From Microvirga ossetica (GTDB lineage: Bacteria; Pseudomonadota; Alphaproteobacteria; Rhizobiales; Beijerinckiaceae), in the NCBI RefSeq assembly GCF_002741015.1, contig NZ_CP016616.1, positions 4,249,501 to 4,313,500 on the forward strand: a stretch of 64,000 nt of DNA. Direction: 5' to 3'. The notes beneath the pieces were generated by a model. The model saw only the letters and a list, made by a program, of their open reading frames with translations, was not told the DNA's origin and did no database searches. Each line of letters begins with the position of its first letter. The stretch's first letter is position 1. Positions 46,306 to 55,629 of this stretch are shown here, piece after piece. Position numbers and translations under genes: made by a program.

Positions 46306-47454
46306 ATGATCGTGGCGCAGAGCACCTTGGCTCAAGAGCCGCAAGCGACAATCGAGCGAGCGGAGGGGCAGACGACGGTCCGGCTGTCGGGTCCCTGGAC
46401 GGCGCCCCATGCCGAAAGGGTCGAGGCCGTTGCCAATGCGATCTCCGCGGAGGTCGAGACTTATCCCGTGGTCTTCGATCTGAGCGAGATCGGGCGGCTC
46501 GACACCCTCGGTGCCTGGACCCTCAACCGGACACGGCACGAGCTGTCGGCCAAGGGCAAGGCGGATTTCGCCGGTGCGTCGCCGGAGCGGTCGACCCTCC
46601 TGGAAGAGACGGCTTTCCGCGAGTTCCAGGGCGATCCGAAGCCGCGGCATTCCCGCGCGGTCGATTTCCTCGTCGATGTGGGCAAGAGCGTCGCCGGTGC
46701 CGGCAAGGACCTGGTCGGCGGCGTCGGCTTCCTGGGCGAGCTCGTATCCGCCCTCCTGCGGGTCATCGTCCATCCCAGCCGCTTCCGCGGCACGGCCGTG
46801 ATCAACCAGCTGGAACAGATCGCCTATCGCGGCGTGCCGATCATCGTGCTGATCTCCTTCCTGGTCGGCTGCATCGTGTCGCAGCAGGGCATCTTCCAGC
46901 TGATCAAGTTCGGCGCGACGCCCTTCGTCATCGATCTCATCGGCATCCTCGTCCTGCGCGAGCTGGGCGTCCTTCTCACCTCCATCATGGTCGCCGGACG
47001 CTCCGGCTCCGCCTTCACCGCGGAAATCGGCTCCATGAAGATGCGGGAGGAGATCGACGCCCTGCGGGTCATGGGCCTCGATCCGATCGAGGTGCTGATC
47101 GTGCCGCGGATCATGGCGCTGGTGATCGGCCTGCCGCTGCTCACATTCATCGCCTCCATCGCCGCGCTCGTCGGCGGCGGGCTGACCACCTGGGTCTACG
47201 GCGACATCAGCCCGGACATCTTCCTGACGCGCCTCAGGGCCGCCGTCAGCCTGAACACCTTCCTGGTCGGGATCATCAAGGCGCCATTCATGGCGCTCGT
47301 GATCGGCATCATCGCGACCCTCGAAGGTCTCGCCGTCGAGGGGTCCGCCGAGTCCCTCGGCCGCCACGTGACCTCTTCGGTCGTGAAGGCCATCTTCATG
47401 GTTATCGTGCTCGATGGACTCTTCGCCATGTTCTTCGCAGCGATTAATTACTGA
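46306..47454 (+). CDS. mlaE: MlaE-type lipid transport permease with N-terminal STAS-like domain
   Basis: 382 residues (380 if GTG 46312, which has a better-placed GAAGG, is the true start). Residues ~10-110 are a STAS-like domain (TTVRLSGPWTAPH, VVFDLSEIGRLDTLGAW), replacing the separate MlaB of enterobacteria. Residues ~160-380 are the MlaE fold: GVPIIVLISFLVGCIVSQQGIFQL, REMGV-like LRELGVLLTSIMVAGRSGSAFTAEIGSMK, EEIDALRVMGLDPIEVLIVPR, IKAPFMALVIGIIA. Component of a phospholipid transporter between outer and inner membrane. Confidence 0.92.
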   Translation: MIVAQSTLAQEPQATIERAEGQTTVRLSGPWTAPHAERVEAVANAISAEVETYPVVFDLSEIGRLDTLGAWTLNRTRHELSAKGKADFAGASPERSTLLEETAFREFQGDPKPRHSRAVDFLVDVGKSVAGAGKDLVGGVGFLGELVSALLRVIVHPSRFRGTAVINQLEQIAYRGVPIIVLISFLVGCIVSQQGIFQLIKFGATPFVIDLIGILVLRELGVLLTSIMVAGRSGSAFTAEIGSMKMREEIDALRVMGLDPIEVLIVPRIMALVIGLPLLTFIASIAALVGGGLTTWVYGDISPDIFLTRLRAAVSLNTFLVGIIKAPFMALVIGIIATLEGLAVEGSAESLGRHVTSSVVKAIFMVIVLDGLFAMFFAAINY

Positions 47455-47455
47455 C

Positions 47456-48259
47456 ATGATGCTCGACCGCCGCCAGCTCGACCTCACCAAGGACCGCGAC
47501 GTGATCATCCGCGCTCGCGGCGTCGAGGTCGGATTCGGAGAGCGGACGATCCTGAAAGGGCTCGATCTCGACGTCTATCGCGGCGAAATCCTCGGCTTCG
47601 TCGGCGGCTCCGGCCAGGGCAAGTCGGTCCTGACCCGGGCCATTCTCGGGCTCGTGCCCAAGCGGGCGGGCACCATCGAGGTGCTGGGCCAGAATTTGGA
47701 CGAGCTGTCTCCCGACGAACGCCGGCAGCTCGAGAGACAGTGGGGCGTGCTGTTCCAGCAGGGCGCGCTTTTTTCCGCGCTCACGGTCAAGCAGAACATC
47801 CAGGTCCCGATGCGGGAATACCTGAACCTGTCGACTCGCCTGCTCGACGAGATCGCCATGCTCAAGATCGAGATGGTGGGGCTCAATCCGGACGCTGCGG
47901 ACAAGCTTCCCTCGGAGCTTTCGGGCGGCATGATCAAGCGCGCGGCTCTGGCGCGGGCGCTCGCCCTCGACCCGGAGATTGTTTTCCTCGACGAGCCGAC
48001 CTCGGGTCTCGACCCCATCGGCGCCGGCGAGTTCGACGACCTTATTGCGACGTTACAGCGGACTTTAGGACTGACCGTATTCATGGTAACCCATGACCTT
48101 GACAGCCTCTATTCGGTCTGCGACCGGATTGCGGCTTTGGGCGAGGGAAAAATTCTCGCGGAGGGTCCCATCGAGACGATGCTCGGATCGGATCATCCGT
48201 GGCTCCGCTCTTACTTTCATGGGAAACGGGCACGCGCGGTCATGGCCGGCGGCGCGTAA
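47456..48259 (+). CDS. mlaF: MlaF-type ABC ATPase
   Basis: 267 residues. Walker A GGSGQGKSVLTRA, signature LPSELSGGMIKRAALARA, Walker B DPEIVFLDEPTSGLDPIG, H-loop MVTHDLDSL. SELSGGMxxR is characteristic of MlaF. ATG 47456 one nt after mlaE's stop. The C-terminal SYFHGKRARAV extension is normal. Powers the MlaE permease. Confidence 0.93.
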   Translation: MMLDRRQLDLTKDRDVIIRARGVEVGFGERTILKGLDLDVYRGEILGFVGGSGQGKSVLTRAILGLVPKRAGTIEVLGQNLDELSPDERRQLERQWGVLFQQGALFSALTVKQNIQVPMREYLNLSTRLLDEIAMLKIEMVGLNPDAADKLPSELSGGMIKRAALARALALDPEIVFLDEPTSGLDPIGAGEFDDLIATLQRTLGLTVFMVTHDLDSLYSVCDRIAALGEGKILAEGPIETMLGSDHPWLRSYFHGKRARAVMAGGA

Positions 48260-48267
48260 GGGTAGCG

Positions 48268-49845
48268 ATGGAAACGCGTGCAAATTACGCCTTGATCGGG
48301 CTCTTCACCCTGGCGGTGATCGCGGCGGCCTTCGGCTTCGTCTATTGGTTCTCCGGCGGCGAGAGGGGTCAGGCGCGCCAGAGCCTCCGAATCGTGTTCT
48401 CGGGATCGGTCTCCGGTCTCTCCCAGGGCTCGAGCGTCTCCTTCAACGGCCTGCGGGTTGGTGACGTCTCCGATATCAGCCTGCTCCCGGAGGATCCGCG
48501 CCGGGTCGTCGCCATTGTCCAGGTCGACAGCCGCACCCCGATCCGGGCCGATACGCGGGCCCGCCTGGAATATCAGGGCCTGACGGGTGTCGCGAATATC
48601 GGTCTCTCCGGTGGAGAGCCCAGTGCTCCGCCGCTGGCGGCAGGGCCCGGCCAGCCCATGCCGACGATCTTCGCCGACCGTTCCGACTTCCAGGATCTGA
48701 TCGAGACTGCGCGCAACATCGCGCGGCGGGCTGACGACGTCCTGGAGCGGGTCGGGCGCGTGGTGACGGACAACGAAGGCGCCGTCAGCCGGACGATCCA
48801 GAACGTGGAGCGCTTCTCGCAAGCTCTCGGCGAGAATGCCGAGGGGATCGACCGCTTCCTGGCCCAGGTCGGGCAGGCGGCCGAGAAGGTCGGGCCCCTG
48901 GCCGAGAAGCTCGAGACCCTGGCGACCAATGTCGATACGGTGGTGCGCGCCGTCGATCCGCAGCGCGTCACGCGCATCGTGGAGAACGTCGAAGGCTTCA
49001 CCGAGTCACTGGAGCAGAACCGCCAGGCCATCGCGAACACTCTGCGCAACGCCGACACTCTCGTGGCCAGCCTCAACCAGACGGCGCCCAAGCTCGACAG
49101 TGCCGTGTCCGACCTCTCGAATATCGCCAAGGCCATCGATCCGGCGAAGGTCGGCCGCACCGTCGACAAGGCCGAGGAGCTGGCGAACGCCATCGACGGC
49201 CAGCGCGTCTCCCGGATCGTTGAGAACACGGACAACTTCACCCAGGCCCTGGGGCAGAACCGCGATGTGATCAACAACGCCCTGCGCGACGCCGCAAGCC
49301 TGATCGCATCGCTCAACGCGACGGCGCCCAAGCTCGACAGTGCCGTGGCCGAGATCGACGAGCTCGCCAAGGCCATCGACCCGACCAAGGTCGGGCGGAC
49401 GGTCGACAACCTCGATACCTTCAGCCAGATGCTGAGCCAGCGCAGTCCGGATGTGGACAAGGCGATCCAGGAGGCACGCTCCATCACGGAGAAGCTCAAC
49501 AAATCCGCCGACCGCATCGACAGCGTCCTGATCGGTGCCGAGAAGTTCCTGGGCTCGGCCTCGGGCGAGTCGGGCAAGGGAGCCTTCGACGAGATCCGCG
49601 CCGCCGCCGTTTCCATGCGCGAGCTGGCCGACGATCTGAACCGGCGCACCGAAGGCATCCAGGGCGTGCTGTCCGGGGTCGGCCGTTTCACGGATTCAGG
49701 ACTCCGGGAATACGAGGCTCTGGCGGTCGAGGGCCGCAGGACCTTGGGAGACATCAGCCGTGCCGTGCGGAGCATCGAACGTAATCCACAGCAGTTTCTT
49801 TTCGGTGGTCGTTCGAATCTCCCCGAGTATAGTGGACGCCGTTAA
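48268..49845 (+). CDS. mlaD: MlaD-like MCE protein with long repetitive tail
   Basis: 525 residues versus about 180 in E. coli MlaD. Residues 5-27 are the signal-anchor helix; ~38-120 is one MCE domain (LRIVFSGSVSGLSQGSSVSFNGLRVGDV, RLEYQGLTGVANIGLSGG). Residues 140-520 form a helical tail with an exact 80-residue repeat: 231-310 and 311-390 (QRVTRIVENVEGFTESL / QRVSRIVENTDNFTQAL, TAPKLDSAV in both, DPAKVGRTVD / DPTKVGRTVD). MCE tails can form long tunnels or needles spanning the periplasm; this length suggests a bridge rather than a ring alone (inference). AAGGG precedes ATG 48268. Confidence 0.92.
   Translation: METRANYALIGLFTLAVIAAAFGFVYWFSGGERGQARQSLRIVFSGSVSGLSQGSSVSFNGLRVGDVSDISLLPEDPRRVVAIVQVDSRTPIRADTRARLEYQGLTGVANIGLSGGEPSAPPLAAGPGQPMPTIFADRSDFQDLIETARNIARRADDVLERVGRVVTDNEGAVSRTIQNVERFSQALGENAEGIDRFLAQVGQAAEKVGPLAEKLETLATNVDTVVRAVDPQRVTRIVENVEGFTESLEQNRQAIANTLRNADTLVASLNQTAPKLDSAVSDLSNIAKAIDPAKVGRTVDKAEELANAIDGQRVSRIVENTDNFTQALGQNRDVINNALRDAASLIASLNATAPKLDSAVAEIDELAKAIDPTKVGRTVDNLDTFSQMLSQRSPDVDKAIQEARSITEKLNKSADRIDSVLIGAEKFLGSASGESGKGAFDEIRAAAVSMRELADDLNRRTEGIQGVLSGVGRFTDSGLREYEALAVEGRRTLGDISRAVRSIERNPQQFLFGGRSNLPEYSGRR
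49079..49400 (+). repeat. Internal DNA repeat in mlaD (240-nt period)
   Basis: The stretch beginning ACGGCGCCCAAGCTCGACAG at about 49080 recurs 240 nt later near 49320 with at least 27 identical bases, then CGCCAAGGCCATCGA in both copies. The repeat is in frame (80 codons), so tail length could vary by recombination. Confidence 0.7.
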
Positions 49846-49854
49846 GTAACCAGT

Positions 49855-50529
49855 ATGCGTGGATCCTCCGTGTTGCTCCCCCAGACCGAGCGAGCCTTCT
49901 TGCTCCGGCGTTTTGCGCCGGTGCTGGTCCTGGCTGCCCTGACCGGCGCCTGCTCGTCGGGGCCTGCACCGGCGACCTACGATCTCTCCGCGCCGTCGTC
50001 CCGCATCCGCGGCGCGGCCGGTGTCCAGGTGCTCGTGAACGAGCCCGCTGCCCTGCAGCAGCTCGCGACGCAGCAGATCCTGGTCAAGGATGCCAGCGGC
50101 TCGGTCTCGTTCATCGGGGGAGGGCAATGGGCCGACAACCTGCCCCGCCTGATCCAGACGCGCCTGATCAACACCTTCGAGAATTCCTCCCAGCTGCGGG
50201 GCGTCTCGCGCCCGAGCAGCGGAGCGGTGGCCGATGTGCAGCTGATCTCCGAACTGCGCCGGTTCGAGATCGCGACCCCCGACAATGCGGCCGTGGCCGA
50301 GATCTCCGTGAAGATCGTCAGCGATCGGGACGGGCGCATCGTGAACGGCCGCATCTTCCGCGCCGCCGTGCCGGCGAGTGCCGTCGACGCCCCGAACGCC
50401 GCCCGCGCCCTCGACGAGGCCCTGTCGGTGGTCATGCTCGACATCGTGCGCTGGGTGAGCGGAAGCCACCTGCCGCGGCGCGAGGATCCCGGCACCGCAG
50501 CGGCGGGCGAAGATCGGGCGCCGGCTTAG
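49855..50529 (+). CDS. ABC-type transport auxiliary lipoprotein (PqiC/LptE-like)
   Basis: 224 residues. Lipobox LTGACSSG (cleavage before Cys at about 33) after a signal sequence, then the auxiliary-lipoprotein fold (VQVLVNEPAALQQLATQQILVKD, ADNLPRLIQTRLINTFENSS, VQLISELRRFEI, GRIFRAAVPA). It is the outer-membrane-anchored partner of MCE transporters, as PqiC is for PqiB. Nine nt after mlaD, so the final gene of mlaEFD-lipoprotein. Confidence 0.9.
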   Translation: MRGSSVLLPQTERAFLLRRFAPVLVLAALTGACSSGPAPATYDLSAPSSRIRGAAGVQVLVNEPAALQQLATQQILVKDASGSVSFIGGGQWADNLPRLIQTRLINTFENSSQLRGVSRPSSGAVADVQLISELRRFEIATPDNAAVAEISVKIVSDRDGRIVNGRIFRAAVPASAVDAPNAARALDEALSVVMLDIVRWVSGSHLPRREDPGTAAAGEDRAPA

Positions 50530-50549
50530 AGGCCCTTTCAAGTAAACTT

Positions 50550-50788
50550 CGATGTAGCCCCTACGTCATCACCGGCCTTGTGCCGGTGATCTCGATCGGT
50601 AAGGCGCGGCGCTTTTCAGAAGCGGGATGGCCGGCACGAGGCCGGCCATGACGTGGTGGGTGTCATCCCGGCGGCCCGCAGGGCCGGGAAGGGGGATCCA
50701 CTCCCACGCTCAGCGTCATGGATTCCCTTCCCCTCCGCTGACGCTCCGGCCGGGAATGACACTGTCTCTTCAGGCTTTCCCTTCAACG
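50550..50788. repeat. Clustered GTCATCACCGG / GTCATCCCGG-type palindromic repeats
   Basis: In the 312-nt gap 50530-50841 I see GTCATCACCGG and CCGGTGAT arms near 50571-50590, GGCCGGCA / GGCCGGCC arms near 50630-50650, and GTCATCCCGGC (near 50669) with GCCGGGAATGAC (near 50751). These are copies of short palindromes also at 56808-56836 and 60679-60776. No gene is seen. Confidence 0.65.
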
Positions 50789-50816
50789 AAAAACGCGGCC
50801 CTGAGGCCGCGTTTTT
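50789..50816. terminator. Bidirectional rho-independent terminator
   Basis: AAAAACGCGGCC-CTGA-GGCCGCGTTTTT: a perfect 12-bp stem with A/T flanks. It would end transcription of the mla lipoprotein gene from the left and of the giant GPR-like gene from the right. Confidence 0.93.
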
Positions 50817-50841
50817 CATATTCCGGTTGAGCCTCGTCCGA

Positions 50842-53800
50842 TCAGTCGAAGCGGCCGCTGGCGTGAGCCAGCATGGTGTAGACCTTGCCGGTCTCCGAGG
50901 TGAGGTAGGTCTTCGTCAGCATGGAATCGCGGTCGTCGCGGGAGACTTCGGCGAGAAGGCGCTCGAACTCCTCGACATAGCGGTCCACCGTCTGGCGGAA
51001 CTCCTCGTCGCGACCATACTTGCGGCGGATCTCGTCGAAGGTCTGCTGTCCCTGGAGCGTGTAGAGACGCCGGGTGAACACGTTGCTCTCGCCACGGCGA
51101 TAGCGGTCCCACAGTTCCAGCGCGGCGTCGTGATCGATCATGCGTGCGATGTCGACGGAGATCGAATCAAGGGATTCGAGGCTGTTGGTTCTCGCACGAT
51201 CAGGGCGGCCTGCCGCGCGTGTCGGCTCGACCGTTTCCTCGCGCGAGGCACGGTTCAGGAGGTCCGACAGCCAGCCGCCGCGGGCACCGGCCTCGCGGGC
51301 AGGCGCTTCCTCCCGGCGCGTAGTCGGACGCTCCGCAGCCGGCGGGGCCTGGCGAACAGGTGCCGGTGCCGGGGCGGGCGCGGATACGGGCGCCGGAGCG
51401 GGAGCGGGCTTCGGTTCCGCCTGGCGGGCGACCGCCGGGGTGGGGGCGGGTGCCGGTGTCTGCGCGATGCGCTGTTCGACGGCGGCCGCGACGGCTGCCA
51501 TGGTGGCGGCGACCGGGGTCTCGTTGACCGCAGCCTTGCGGGGCTGGGCGGCCGGAGCCGCGTCGACCATCCGGTTGGAACGGGACACCAGAGCGGAGAG
51601 CTCGTTGAGAGCCTTGATCTGATCGGCGACGACGCGGCGCATGTTGGCCGTCGTCTCCTGGGTCTCCTGCGGCAGCTCGACGACGCCGCGGCGCAGTTCG
51701 GCGCGGGTGGCCTCCAGCTCGCGCTGGATCTGGCCGGTCATGCCGCGCAATTCGCCCATGGTGTCGCGGAACTTCGCCGACGCATTGCCGAGGGCCTCGG
51801 TCATCTCGGCCGCGGCCTTCTCGTAGCCGGTGCGCAGGGCCGCTGCCGTCCGCTCGCTTTCCTCGCCCGTGGTGGCGCGGATGCGTTCGAACTGCTCGCC
51901 GATGGCGCCCGTCGTGGTCTCCGCCGCAGCGGCGAGAACGGCGCCGATCTGGCCTGCCTTGGCTTCCACGTTCTGGAGAGAGTTCTCAAGGAGGGTCGTG
52001 AAGGAGCGGGTGACGGATTCCAGATCCTGCGAGCGGTCGTTGATGCGGCCGAGAAGCGCGTCCAGGGCCTGCTGGCGGCCAGAGAGCGCCTCGTTCATGC
52101 GCGTCTCGACACGTTCCAGGGCCGCGGTGGCTTCGACGAGGGTACGCATCTGCTCGCCGGTCGTATCGGTGAGTGCGCGGCCGCGCTCTTCAAGATTCTG
52201 GGCGAGTTCCAGCGCCTGCTGGATGGCGCCGGAGGAGACGCTGCGCAGCGCGTCGACTTGATCGGCCACCTGGTCCGAGGCGCGGCCCGTCTGGGTGGCG
52301 ATCTCGGAGAGGAGCGCTTCGATGTGCTGGACGCGTCCGGCAAGGCCATCCTCGACCGCGCCGAGATTGGCGCTGGCGGAGGCCGCGACCTGCTGGAGCA
52401 GTTGATTGGCGTCGTTCAGACGGCCGAGCACGTCGGTAAGCTCGCCGCGCAGGCTCTCGTTGGCGCCGGTGAGTGCCACGACCGTCTGCTCGGTGCCTTC
52501 GTCGAGGGCCGTGCGTACGGCCTGTGTCGATTGCAGATAGGCGGCGGTGAGTTCCATCGTGCGCTGCTGGAGCGACGACAGCATGGAGCTGCTGCGGTCC
52601 TGCAGGCTACCGATGACGGCGTTGCTGCGCTCTTCCAGGTCGCGCAGGGTGGTCTCGCTGATCGCGGCGACCTCGCGACCGATCACATCGCCGCGGCTGC
52701 CGAGGCTCTCGAGGAGCGTCGCGCCTTCCGTGTCGAAGATCGAGCGGATCTCGCCGATGCGGCTCGTGAGCGAGCCGAGAACCGTCTGGCCGCGCTCGTC
52801 GATGGTTTCGGCGACGCCGGTGAGGCGGTTCACCACCCGGTCCTCGAGCATCGTGACGCTCTGATCGAGGGCGGCAGCGATCTCCTCGGCGCGGTTGCCG
52901 AGGATCTGGTTGATCTCGAAAGCGCGGGCGCCGAGATTCTCCGAGATCTCGTCGGCGCGGTTGCCCAAAAGCTCGTTGATCGAGGCGATGCGGCCGTCGA
53001 GCGACTGGCCGATCTGCTCGGCCTTCGAGGAGAGGGTGTCGGCGATGGTGTTGGTCCTCGCCGTGATCGCCTGGCTGATCTCGTCCACGCGGGCCTGAAG
53101 GGCAGTGGCCACGTCGCGTCCGCCTTCCGCCATGACACGGGCCATCTCGCCGGTGCGCACCACGAGAGCTTCGTTGAGAGCGCTCGACCGGGCGCCGAGA
53201 ACGCTGTCGACGCGCTCGACGATGGTGTCGAAATTGACCGTGATTTCCGAGGTGCGACGCGAGGCATGCTCCTCGAGGGCGGTAAGCTGCGTCTCGATGG
53301 CGGTGGCCGCCTCCCGGGCGCGCTCGGTGAAGGACTCGGCTACCGTGCGGCCCTGCACGGTGATCAGGCGGTTCATCTCCTCGAGGCTGCCGGTGATCGT
53401 CTCGGTCAGGCCGCCCACGTCGCGGGAAATGCGGTCGGCGACATCGCTGCCGCGGGTGGTGACATCCTCCAGGGTGGTGAGGCGGGCGCCGAGGGTTTCT
53501 TCCATCTCGCGGGTCCGGCTGTCGACGGTGGTCGACAGGGTCTCGGCCGTGCGGTTGAGCACCTCGTTCACGCGCGAACCCTGGCTGGCGATCGCCAGCA
53601 CGATGTCCTTGGCGGCGCTGGCCAGACGGGTCTGCGCATCGTCCGTGTGACGGGAGAGGGTGTCCGAGAATTCCTGGCCGCGGGATTCGAAGGCGGTGCG
53701 GAAGTCCTCGACATGGCCGCCCATGAGCGACGAGAGGCGCTCGCCGGCCTGGGTAAGGCTCGTCTCGAGGGCATGGCCCTGGACGGTGACGGATTCGCTG

Positions 53801-55629
53801 ACGCGCCGGCTTGCCGTTTCGAGGCGGGTGGCGAGATCCTCGACGCGGGTGCCGATGGACTCGTCGGCCATGCGGACCGCACCCTCCAGCTGCTCGCGCA
53901 CTTCGCCGCCGCGCTGGCCGATCTCGCGGGTGACGTCGGCGGCCGTCGTCGCCAGGCGCTCGCGGAATTCGTTGCCGCGCAGAACGATTTCGTCGACGAC
54001 GCCGGTGCCGGTGGTGGAAAGCTGCTCGCGCAGAGTGGTGCCGCGGGTCGACAGCTCGTTGAGGAGAGTGCCGGCTGTGAGAGCGAATTCCTCGCGCAGG
54101 CTGCTGCCGCTTGTGGCGAGTTCCTGAACCAGTGTCGCGCCTGTCGTGGAAAGGGCCTGGCGCATCTCCGTGCCGCGGGCGACGATCTCCTCGCTCACGG
54201 AGGAGCCTGCCTCTGCGATCTCGTCGCGCATCTCGGCGGTGCGGGCGGAGATGTCGTCGGCGATTACGCCGCCGGTGGCGGCGAGCTTCTCGGTGATCTC
54301 AGCTCCGCGCTGGGCGAAGCTGTCCTCCAGGGTGCGGGCCGTCTGCTCGAAGGCCTCGCGCACGTCGTTGCCCTGTTGGGCGAGGGCGTCGATCACGCCG
54401 CGGCCGGTCTCGGCCAGGGTCCGCGTGACCTGGCTTGCGCCGTCCTGCAGGTGGCGGGTCAGGAGGTCGCCGGTGCGCTCGAAGGCGCCGGTGATGTCCT
54501 GCGCCTTGCTCTCGAGCGCGCTCGTGATGGTCGTGCCGACTTCGGAGATGCCGTTCTTGATCTCGTCGCTGGAGCCTGCGAGGCGCTCCACCAGCTCGAC
54601 GCCGCGGCTCGCCATCTCCTCGACGACGCGCTCGCCGGCGCGGCCAAGCGCCTGCGTGATGTGGTCGCCCTGCTTTTCGAGCGAGGCGGTGACCTTGTCG
54701 CCGGCGCCGCTGACGGCCGAGGCGACGCGCTCGCTGGCGCCGTCGAGATCCTGGATCAGGTTCTGGTGAACGCCGGTGATGGAGCCACGCACGCGCTCCG
54801 CATTGGAGACGATGGCCTCACGCTGTGCCACCAGCTCGTCGATGAGCGAGCGGATGCGGATCTCGTTGTCGGAATAGGCACGCTCCAGCGTCGAGATCTC
54901 GCTGCGCACGAGAGTTTCGAGCTCGCCGGCGCGGGCAAGCGCACGCTCGACGCCGTCGCCGACGGCTGCGACTTCACGGCGCACCGCCTGCGAGACGGAC
55001 AGGACCGCGTCGGTGGAAAAATTCTCGGGCTGCGCGAGTCGCATGGCGACTTCGCCGACTGCGCGGGCCACCAGCTTCATCTCCTGCGAGCGGACGGTCA
55101 GCATGGCGGCGATGAAGAACAGGAAGAGGGGGGCGACGAGCCCGACGGCGCCTAGCGCCAGCTGCGAGATCGAGAAGGCGGCCAGCAGTTGTTCGGGCGT
55201 GGTGATGCCCTGCATGTAGACCAGCGCCCCGACGCCGCCGAGCCAGAGCAGGGAGGCGAGGGCGGCCACCCAGTAAGCACGACGGGACGGGCGAAACTGG
55301 AGTGCCTGGAGCATCACGCCGACATTCTGGCGGTCGTCATTGGCGACGGAGTTCCGGTCGGGCGCGACGAAGCCGGAGCGGTGCATCTCGTCGAGCCTGG
55401 GATCGTGGTCGTCGGCCTGCGCAGAGAGAGAGTCGGAGCCCAGACCGAATGGCCCCTTGGTGAAATCGTGGTCATCGATATCCGGCAGCTTGGGCTCTTC
55501 GAAGGAGGACTTGCCGCCCGGCCGCTCGGGCGTGTGGATCACGAATGTCTCGTCGAGGTTGAGCGCCTGCTCGACAGCCGAAAGGGCCGCCTCCGCCGGG
55601 TCTTTCATCTTCTTGTTCTCGGTCGCCAT
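50842..55629 (-). CDS. gpr: Giant apolipoprotein-like coiled-coil membrane protein, GPR (growth pole ring)-like
   Basis: 1595 residues from ATG 55629 (GAGGGCGG upstream). Layout: acidic N-terminus (1-110), two transmembrane helices (about 119-139 and 157-178), about 1200 residues of uninterrupted helix built of quasi-repeats such as TRTLAETGRGVIDALAQQG and EEMASRGVELVERL, a Pro/Ala linker (PAPAPTPAVARQAEPKPAP), and a conserved end (ALELWDRYRRGESNVFTRRLYTLQGQQTFDEIR, MLTKTYLTSETGKVYTMLAHASG). This matches the Agrobacterium GPR protein (reported as a ring at the growing pole with apolipoprotein-like repeats) in architecture, although it is about 500 residues shorter. It would organise polar cell-wall growth. 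Confidence 0.88.
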   Translation of the reverse strand: MATENKKMKDPAEAALSAVEQALNLDETFVIHTPERPGGKSSFEEPKLPDIDDHDFTKGPFGLGSDSLSAQADDHDPRLDEMHRSGFVAPDRNSVANDDRQNVGVMLQALQFRPSRRAYWVAALASLLWLGGVGALVYMQGITTPEQLLAAFSISQLALGAVGLVAPLFLFFIAAMLTVRSQEMKLVARAVGEVAMRLAQPENFSTDAVLSVSQAVRREVAAVGDGVERALARAGELETLVRSEISTLERAYSDNEIRIRSLIDELVAQREAIVSNAERVRGSITGVHQNLIQDLDGASERVASAVSGAGDKVTASLEKQGDHITQALGRAGERVVEEMASRGVELVERLAGSSDEIKNGISEVGTTITSALESKAQDITGAFERTGDLLTRHLQDGASQVTRTLAETGRGVIDALAQQGNDVREAFEQTARTLEDSFAQRGAEITEKLAATGGVIADDISARTAEMRDEIAEAGSSVSEEIVARGTEMRQALSTTGATLVQELATSGSSLREEFALTAGTLLNELSTRGTTLREQLSTTGTGVVDEIVLRGNEFRERLATTAADVTREIGQRGGEVREQLEGAVRMADESIGTRVEDLATRLETASRRVSESVTVQGHALETSLTQAGERLSSLMGGHVEDFRTAFESRGQEFSDTLSRHTDDAQTRLASAAKDIVLAIASQGSRVNEVLNRTAETLSTTVDSRTREMEETLGARLTTLEDVTTRGSDVADRISRDVGGLTETITGSLEEMNRLITVQGRTVAESFTERAREAATAIETQLTALEEHASRRTSEITVNFDTIVERVDSVLGARSSALNEALVVRTGEMARVMAEGGRDVATALQARVDEISQAITARTNTIADTLSSKAEQIGQSLDGRIASINELLGNRADEISENLGARAFEINQILGNRAEEIAAALDQSVTMLEDRVVNRLTGVAETIDERGQTVLGSLTSRIGEIRSIFDTEGATLLESLGSRGDVIGREVAAISETTLRDLEERSNAVIGSLQDRSSSMLSSLQQRTMELTAAYLQSTQAVRTALDEGTEQTVVALTGANESLRGELTDVLGRLNDANQLLQQVAASASANLGAVEDGLAGRVQHIEALLSEIATQTGRASDQVADQVDALRSVSSGAIQQALELAQNLEERGRALTDTTGEQMRTLVEATAALERVETRMNEALSGRQQALDALLGRINDRSQDLESVTRSFTTLLENSLQNVEAKAGQIGAVLAAAAETTTGAIGEQFERIRATTGEESERTAAALRTGYEKAAAEMTEALGNASAKFRDTMGELRGMTGQIQRELEATRAELRRGVVELPQETQETTANMRRVVADQIKALNELSALVSRSNRMVDAAPAAQPRKAAVNETPVAATMAAVAAAVEQRIAQTPAPAPTPAVARQAEPKPAPAPAPVSAPAPAPAPVRQAPPAAERPTTRREEAPAREAGARGGWLSDLLNRASREETVEPTRAAGRPDRARTNSLESLDSISVDIARMIDHDAALELWDRYRRGESNVFTRRLYTLQGQQTFDEIRRKYGRDEEFRQTVDRYVEEFERLLAEVSRDDRDSMLTKTYLTSETGKVYTMLAHASGRFD

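Noticed and set aside
50653..55155. A 1500-codon open frame on the plus strand, antisense to the GPR-like gene
   Set aside because: The giant helical protein's biased codons leave the opposite strand open. The plus-strand translation is low-complexity (Gly/Ala/Arg/Leu), with no domain and no ribosome site. The minus-strand frame has clear domains and a conserved C-terminus.
50842..55629. Repeats in the giant gene as a CRISPR array
   Set aside because: The repeats are degenerate, in frame and without regular spacers; they encode helical quasi-repeats.
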